Below, piece by piece: positions 51,549 through 54,997 of a DNA stretch of 54,997 nucleotides. The stretch comes from Candidatus Calescibacteriota bacterium. GTDB taxonomy: Bacteria > CAIJMQ01 > JAADFP01. The translations under genes and the position numbers were made by a program. The notes under the pieces were generated by a model. The model was not told the origin of the DNA and did not search any database. It saw only the letters and a program-made list of their open reading frames with translations. Where the stretch lies: contig JAGGYA010000019.1 of the NCBI GenBank assembly GCA_021162785.1, forward strand, positions 1-54,997. Reading direction: 5' to 3'. How positions within the stretch are numbered: the first letter of the stretch is position 1; the number at the start of each line of letters is the position of its first letter.

Positions 51549-51622
51549 TGCGCCTGGCAGGACTTGAACCTGCGACCTTGGGGTCCGCAACCCCACGCTC
51601 TCTCCAGCTGAGCTACAGGCGC
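51549..51622 (-). tRNA. tRNA-Arg (anticodon GCG)
   Basis: 74 bases, full cloverleaf, no encoded CCA. Acceptor GCGCCTG/CAGGCGC, D arm GCTC/GAGC with A20, anticodon stem TGGGG/CCCCA, loop TTGCGGA, so the anticodon is GCG (codons CGC, CGU), T arm GCAGG/CCTGC. Acceptor, T arm and part of the D arm match the CCG tRNA at 31772 base for base. Most bacteria read these codons with an ACG anticodon edited to inosine, so GCG is unusual. It lies 13 bases after the propeller gene, in the opposite direction. Confidence 0.93.
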
Positions 51623-51633
51623 CTTACAAAATG

Positions 51634-51642
51634 ATTATAACA
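51634..51642 (-). promoter_or_regulatory. Extended -10 promoter of tRNA-Arg(GCG)
   Basis: On the minus strand TG-T-TATAAT (51642-51634), 11 bases before the mature tRNA 5' end, which leaves a precursor leader of about 5 bases. No clear -35. Confidence 0.5.
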
Positions 51643-51659
51643 TACCTTGATAAATCCGG

Positions 51660-51684
51660 TATAATAAGGGATTCTAAAGGAGGG
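51660..51684 (+). promoter_or_regulatory. -10 box and ribosome site of the nitroreductase gene
   Basis: TATAAT (51660-51665) with a leader of about 20 bases and AAAGGAGGG (51676-51684) 7 bases before the ATG. A -35 is not obvious. This unit has a normal leader, in contrast to the leaderless starts elsewhere. Confidence 0.45.
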
Positions 51685-51691
51685 TTGAAAA

Positions 51692-52207
51692 ATGGAATTT
51701 TATACAGTAATAGAAGAAAGGAGGAGTGTGAGAAGTTTCCGAGTGGACCCTATCCCTGATGATGTTCTTTTACGAATTCTTGAAGCAGCAAGAAAAGCCC
51801 CTTCAGCAAATAATTTTCAGCCCTGGAAATTCATAGTAGTTAAAGATGAGGAGAAGAAGAGAAAAATAGCTGACTTCTGCATGGGACAGAATTTCATTGC
51901 GGAAGCTCCTGTGGTAATAGTTGCCTGTGGTCTTCCCACACCTTCCAGAATAGGTGGATACACTACCAGTATGTTAGTAGATGTAGCTATTGCTGTGGAA
52001 CACCTAATCCTTGCTGCCACAAATGAAGGGTTAGGTACCTGCTGGATTGGTGCTTTTGACAATATAAAACTTAAAAGACTTCTGGGTATCCCGGATGAGA
52101 TACAGGTAGTGGCAGTTATTCCTGTGGGATATCCTTTAAGGAAAGGATGGAAAACCCCAAGGAAAGAACTTGAAGAAATTGTGTGCTTTGAAAAATATGA
52201 AGATTAG
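51692..52207 (+). CDS. Nitroreductase family FMN oxidoreductase
   Basis: 171 residues. FMN-binding nitroreductase fold: [44 protein letters not shown] at the N-terminus and the FMN phosphate loop [11 protein letters not shown] near 112, then [10 protein letters not shown]. The physiological substrate of such proteins is usually a quinone, enone or flavin and is not predictable. It overlaps the LeuC-like gene by 11 bases. Confidence 0.92.
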   Translation: MEFYTVIEERRSVRSFRVDPIPDDVLLRILEAARKAPSANNFQPWKFIVVKDEEKKRKIADFCMGQNFIAEAPVVIVACGLPTPSRIGGYTTSMLVDVAIAVEHLILAATNEGLGTCWIGAFDNIKLKRLLGIPDEIQVVAVIPVGYPLRKGWKTPRKELEEIVCFEKYED

Positions 52208-53474
52208 ACCCCAGACAATTACAGAGAAAATCCTTGCTGAACACGCAGGAAAAAAGGAAGTAATTCCAGGAGAATTTATTCTTGCAAATATTGATTTAGC
52301 CTTGGGAAATGACATTACTGCACCCTTAGCCATAAAGAAACTTAAAGAGTTAGGAGAAGAGAAGGTTTTTGATAAGGAAAAAATTGCTCTTGTCCCGGAC
52401 CATTTCACTCCAAATAAAGATATTCCCTCAGCAGAGCAGTGCAAAGTGGTAAGAGAATTTGCCAGGAAACTCCAGATATCCCATTATTACGAAGTGGGAA
52501 GAGTAGGAATAGAACATGCCCTCCTTCCGGAAGAAGGACTTACCCTCCCTGGAGAGTTAATAATTGGTGCAGATTCTCACACCTGCACTTATGGAGCTGT
52601 AGGAGCTTTCTCAACCGGGATTGGGAGTACAGATCTTGCCTTTGCTATGCTTACAGGAAAAATCTGGCTTAGAGTCCCGGAGAGTATAAAACTCCTGTTC
52701 TACGGAAAATTAAAAAAATGGGTTACTGCAAAAGACCTCATTCTCTTCACTATTGGAGAACTGGGAGTAAATGGTGCAAATTACAAGGCTCTGGAATTTA
52801 CGGGTGAAGCAATAAAAGAGTTAGGGATGGATGGCAGATTCACTATCTGCAACATGGTTATTGAGGCAGGAGCAAAAAGTGGTATTATCCCACCCGATGA
52901 GAAAACATTGGATTTTTTGAAAAAAGTAAATAGAAAAAACCGACCTTTTAAAATTTATCATAGTGACGAGAATGCTGAGTATTCTGAGATAAGGGAATAT
53001 GATGCTGGGAAAATTGAACCATTGGTAGCCTTCCCTCATCTTCCCTCAAATATTAAACCGGTAAGAGAATCTACTCATATAGATGTTGACCAAGTAGTTA
53101 TCGGTTCCTGCACAAATGGAAGGATAGAAGATTTAAAAATTTCAGCAGAAATCTTGAAAGGCAAAAAAGTTCATCCAAATGTTAGACTGATAGTCATCCC
53201 TGCCACCCAGAGAATATATCTGGAGGCACTCAAACGAGGATGGTTAGAAATCTTTATTGAAGCAGGGGGAGTAATTTCTCCACCCACCTGTGGCCCGTGC
53301 TTAGGAGGGCATATGGGTGTTCTTGCAAAAGGTGAAAGGTGTCTTGCCACCACTAACCGGAATTTTATAGGAAGAATGGGACATCCAGAAAGTGAAGTCT
53401 ACTTGGCTTCACCTGCAGTAGCTGCAGCTACCGCAATTAAGGGCAGGATATCTCATCCAGAAGAAGTTATATAA
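52197..53474 (+). CDS. 3-isopropylmalate dehydratase large subunit-like hydro-lyase
   Basis: 425 residues from ATG 52197. Aconitase superfamily, LeuC/homoaconitase branch typical of archaea and thermophiles. The [4Fe-4S] cysteines are in IGSCTNGR (about residue 300) and TCGPCLGG (about residue 363). [23 protein letters not shown] near 122 and [27 protein letters not shown] near 385 are typical. The small subunit leuD is not next to it: the following gene is on the other strand. A LeuB-like dehydrogenase lies at 10999. Leucine, or a related chain-elongation route, remains open. Confidence 0.9.
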   Translation: MKIRPQTITEKILAEHAGKKEVIPGEFILANIDLALGNDITAPLAIKKLKELGEEKVFDKEKIALVPDHFTPNKDIPSAEQCKVVREFARKLQISHYYEVGRVGIEHALLPEEGLTLPGELIIGADSHTCTYGAVGAFSTGIGSTDLAFAMLTGKIWLRVPESIKLLFYGKLKKWVTAKDLILFTIGELGVNGANYKALEFTGEAIKELGMDGRFTICNMVIEAGAKSGIIPPDEKTLDFLKKVNRKNRPFKIYHSDENAEYSEIREYDAGKIEPLVAFPHLPSNIKPVRESTHIDVDQVVIGSCTNGRIEDLKISAEILKGKKVHPNVRLIVIPATQRIYLEALKRGWLEIFIEAGGVISPPTCGPCLGGHMGVLAKGERCLATTNRNFIGRMGHPESEVYLASPAVAAATAIKGRISHPEEVI

Positions 53475-53479
53475 ATTTT

Positions 53480-54292
53480 TTACCTTCTGAGTTTTTCTTC
53501 CAATAAAGGTATTACTTCCGGAGCCAGTAAGAAATTCAAAATCTTGTTTTTTACTCCAAAACTTAAGTGAGGAACAGCAAAATTTTCTTTAAGCTTGCGA
53601 GCAAGATTGCTCTTCTCAAGGGAAAATTCTATATCAGATAAGGCTCTGGCCTCCTCAAAAATCTTTATTACCCTTTCTTTTTCTTTTTCCTCATCCATGA
53701 TTTTAACAGGAGAATGTAATTTACCTGCTTTAACAATTTCTTCCGCCCATTCCTCTTTCTTCAATGCATACACACTTTCTGGTGCTTCCCTTATCTCCAT
53801 TAGAATTCTTTCCAGAGCCCGGTAATTCTCTGCCTGACCAATCCTATTACCTTCCTTAGGGGGTATAAGGCAGGGTTTATAATTGGATAAAGCATTTAAC
53901 TGATAATCGTGAAGACTCTTTTCTACTTCTTCTGCCAGTTTAAAGAGTTTATCATAATAATCTCTCTTAATTTTCTTCTTCTGAATCTGCATGCGAGATA
54001 CCTGCCTCCTCAATCTCCCCTCTATTACTCCACCCTTCATCAATTCTCTTTTCAAGCTACGAAGGGCATCCAGATACAGGGATTCATTTTGCTTTAAATT
54101 TGCTTTCATCTCTTCCCTTAACTTCTTTGCTTCCTTTGCTTTAGAGAGTATGAAATTCATCTGGTCCCGGGATAGTTCCAATCCATTGAGAAGGTTAAGA
54201 ATCATTATTTCTTTAACAGTTTTTTCAATCTCAGTTAAAGATAAGAGGGGTAGGGATAATGATAATAGAAGAAGGAATGTTATTCCCCGCAT
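53480..54292 (-). CDS. Exported helical protein, function unknown
   Basis: 270 residues from ATG 54292; two GTG codons just upstream would add at most two residues. Signal peptide about 1-18 (RGITFLLLLSLSLPLLS). The mature part is nearly all helix, rich in Lys, Glu and Arg, with a coiled-coil look at about 45-130 (ILSKAKEAKKLREEMKANL, then LRRQVSRMQIQKKKIKRDY), faintly like periplasmic Spy/CpxP-type proteins, but no LTxxQ motif is seen. One cysteine in KPCLIPP. I do not recognise the family. Confidence 0.8.
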   Translation of the reverse strand: MRGITFLLLLSLSLPLLSLTEIEKTVKEIMILNLLNGLELSRDQMNFILSKAKEAKKLREEMKANLKQNESLYLDALRSLKRELMKGGVIEGRLRRQVSRMQIQKKKIKRDYYDKLFKLAEEVEKSLHDYQLNALSNYKPCLIPPKEGNRIGQAENYRALERILMEIREAPESVYALKKEEWAEEIVKAGKLHSPVKIMDEEKEKERVIKIFEEARALSDIEFSLEKSNLARKLKENFAVPHLSFGVKNKILNFLLAPEVIPLLEEKLRR

Positions 54293-54324
54293 CACCACTA
54301 TTTATTTTAATACATTTACATTGC

Positions 54325-54330
54325 ATTATA
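54325..54330 (-). promoter_or_regulatory. -10 box upstream of the helical exported protein
   Basis: On the minus strand TATAAT (54330-54325), 32 bases before the ATG, so the mRNA would have a short leader of about 25 bases. No convincing -35 is found 16-18 bp upstream. Confidence 0.4.
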
Positions 54331-54360
54331 CAAAAATCTTTTCCAGGTAGTGTTTTAAAA

Positions 54361-54477
54361 TTCCTGTAAAAAAGAGAGAGGGTCCTGATAAAAATGAGAA
54401 AAATTATTAACTTAGAGAGAAAGAGAATTTGCTAAAGATTAAGGCGCTCCGAAGAGCCTCTTTCTTTTTTACAGGAA
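54361..54477. repeat. 117-bp element with 21-bp terminal inverted repeats
   Basis: Left arm 54361-54381 and right arm 54457-54477 are inverted copies matching at 20 of 21 bases (starting TTCCTGTAAAAAAGAGA and ending in its complement). The 75 bases between have no ORF. This size and shape fits a MITE-like element or a long stem-loop. The right arm is preceded by a small hairpin (GGCGCTC / GAGCC, about 54442-54458) running into TCTTTCTTTTTT, which would also work as a plus-strand terminator. Flanks are AT-rich, so a target duplication cannot be judged. Confidence 0.5.
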
Positions 54478-54497
54478 AAACGAGGCTTGACCACATC

Positions 54498-54527
54498 TTT
54501 ACAAACACTTAATTTTTCCGATACAAT
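54498..54527 (+). promoter_or_regulatory. Promoter of the coiled-coil repeat gene
   Basis: TTTACA (54498-54503), 18 bp, TACAAT (54522-54527), then a leader with AAGGAGG (54541-54547) 4 bases before the ATG at 54552. Confidence 0.55.
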
Positions 54528-54551
54528 AAAAAGAAAGAGGAAGGAGGAAAA

Positions 54552-54997
54552 ATGAAGAGTTTTAAAAGTGTTATTGATAAGTTTCCTCCAGAAGTTAAAG
54601 ATGGAGTAATAGAACTTTACGATCTTTTCAGAGAGGAATTTGGGATAAAAAGAGAAGAATTTGAAAGGTTAAAGGAAGCAATTGAAAAACTGACTTTTGC
54701 CCAGCAAAAAACAGAAGAAAGATTAAATCAACTCGCCCAAAGAGTAGACCAACTTGCTATCGCTCAGCAAAAAACGGAAGAAAGGCTAAATCAGCTTGCT
54801 CAAAGAGTGGACCAACTCGCTATAGCCCAGCAAAAAACAGAAGAAAGATTAAATCAGCTTGCCCAAAGAGTAGACCAGCTCGCTATAGCCCAGCAAAAAA
54901 CAGAAGAAAGGTTAAATCAGCCCGCTATCACTTCCCAAAAAACGGGAGACACGCGAAACCGTCGACCCCAACAAACAAACCCACAACCATACGACCC
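54552..54997 (+). CDS. Coiled-coil repeat protein, 3' end cut off by the contig end
   Basis: At least 148 residues. The first about 49 residues (FKSVIDKFPPEVKDGVIELYDLF, then FERLKEAIEKLTF) are helical, then a 21-residue unit AQQKTEERLNQLAQRVDQLAI is repeated three full times and begins a fourth. This layout resembles the N-terminal coiled coil of DUF3782/PD-(D/E)XK nuclease-like proteins common in thermophiles, but the C-terminal domain is outside the window, so this is a guess. From about 54921 the reading becomes proline/threonine/arginine-rich and unlike the rest; the sequence there looks unreliable. Confidence 0.75.
   Translation, partial: MKSFKSVIDKFPPEVKDGVIELYDLFREEFGIKREEFERLKEAIEKLTFAQQKTEERLNQLAQRVDQLAIAQQKTEERLNQLAQRVDQLAIAQQKTEERLNQLAQRVDQLAIAQQKTEERLNQPAITSQKTGDTRNRRPQQTNPQPYD
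54699..54920 (+). repeat. 63-bp tandem repeat inside the coiled-coil gene
   Basis: Units start at 54699, 54762, 54825 and 54888, exactly 63 bp apart, with only a few silent differences; the last is partial. In-frame units of 21 codons imply three heptads. The near-identity at DNA level suggests recent expansion. Confidence 0.9.
54921..54997. other. Probably error-rich contig end
   Basis: After 54920 the expected repeat skips 21 bases and continues with many mismatches (a recognisable but corrupted copy of the CTCGCTATAGCCCAGCAAAA segment), then turns into C/A-rich sequence unlike any neighbour. This looks like low-quality read ends collapsed on the tandem repeat rather than real biology. Confidence 0.6.

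Noticed and set aside
1-54997. CRISPR array or Cas genes
   Set aside because: No regularly spaced direct repeats with unique spacers were seen; the only tandem repeat is the coding 63-bp unit at the right end.
1-54997. Transposase genes or prophage
   Set aside because: No DDE or integrase-like protein and no phage gene were recognised; the only mobile-like item is the 117-bp inverted-repeat element.

Overview
The window looks like a chromosomal contig from an uncultivated, thermophilic, probably anaerobic diderm bacterium; I cannot place it to phylum. Diderm: it carries the first three KDO enzymes (kdsA, kdsD, kdsC), LptA/LptB/LptC, a heptosyltransferase-type GT9 enzyme and a GT-C-type membrane glycosyltransferase. 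Thermophile: it carries the TtuA/TtuB-type system for 2-thiolation of tRNA position 54, which is typical of heat-loving organisms. Anaerobe: two radical SAM proteins, a corrinoid-type methyl-THF methyltransferase and the DUF39/NIL-ferredoxin homocysteine pathway known from anaerobes. No rRNA, CRISPR array, prophage or intact insertion sequence is seen. There are two tRNA-Arg genes.

Layout. (1) 85-27406, minus strand: an almost gapless run of about 30 genes. In order of transcription these are argH, kdsA, a 41-residue membrane protein, a TauE-type permease, kdsD, kdsC, a GT-C protein, cysK, the DUF39 homocysteine protein, a PP-loop ATPase, rseC, ttuA, a ubiquitin-like sulfur carrier, NIL-ferredoxin, an IscR-like regulator, iscS, mnmA, nadA, iscU, leuB-like, a radical SAM/SPASM protein, phoH, pgpH, ybeY, corC, DUF502, lptC, lptA, lptB, recG and a TolB-like propeller. 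The middle (12-21 kb) is a dense sulfur-trafficking block: cysteine synthesis, cysteine desulfurase, Fe-S scaffold, sulfur carrier, two tRNA thiolases plus a third PP-loop enzyme, and the DUF39/NIL-ferredoxin pair for homocysteine. (2) 27.5-30.7 kb: an FKBP isomerase, ribE and ribD, and a PflX-like radical SAM protein, around two divergent promoter regions. (3) 30.7-39.6 kb, minus strand: one probable operon of GT9, methyltransferase, smpB, an unrecognised membrane ORF, secG, a peptide-binding protein, glyQ, dapL, folK, an ABC permease, tRNA-Arg(CCG) and map. (4) 40.0-51.5 kb, plus strand: coaD, long NfeD, histidine kinase, receiver protein, short NfeD, flotillin FloA, a proline-rich anchor protein, an ECF transporter (S, fused ATPase, T) and a large exported propeller protein. 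(5) 51.5-55.0 kb: tRNA-Arg(GCG), a nitroreductase, a LeuC-like hydro-lyase, a periplasmic helical protein, a small inverted-repeat element, and the start of a coiled-coil repeat protein that breaks down at the contig end.

Two points stand out. First, the sulfur block joins a mobile sulfur carrier, a desulfurase and PP-loop enzymes to the little-known homocysteine-forming proteins, and may be one sulfur-relay system. Second, many transcription units appear to begin with a leaderless mRNA: a sigma70-like -10 box (often with a -35 at 16-17 bp, or an extended TG) lies exactly 6-8 bases before the ATG and no Shine-Dalgarno sequence is present. All functional names come from recognising motifs and families in the translated sequence; no database search was run.
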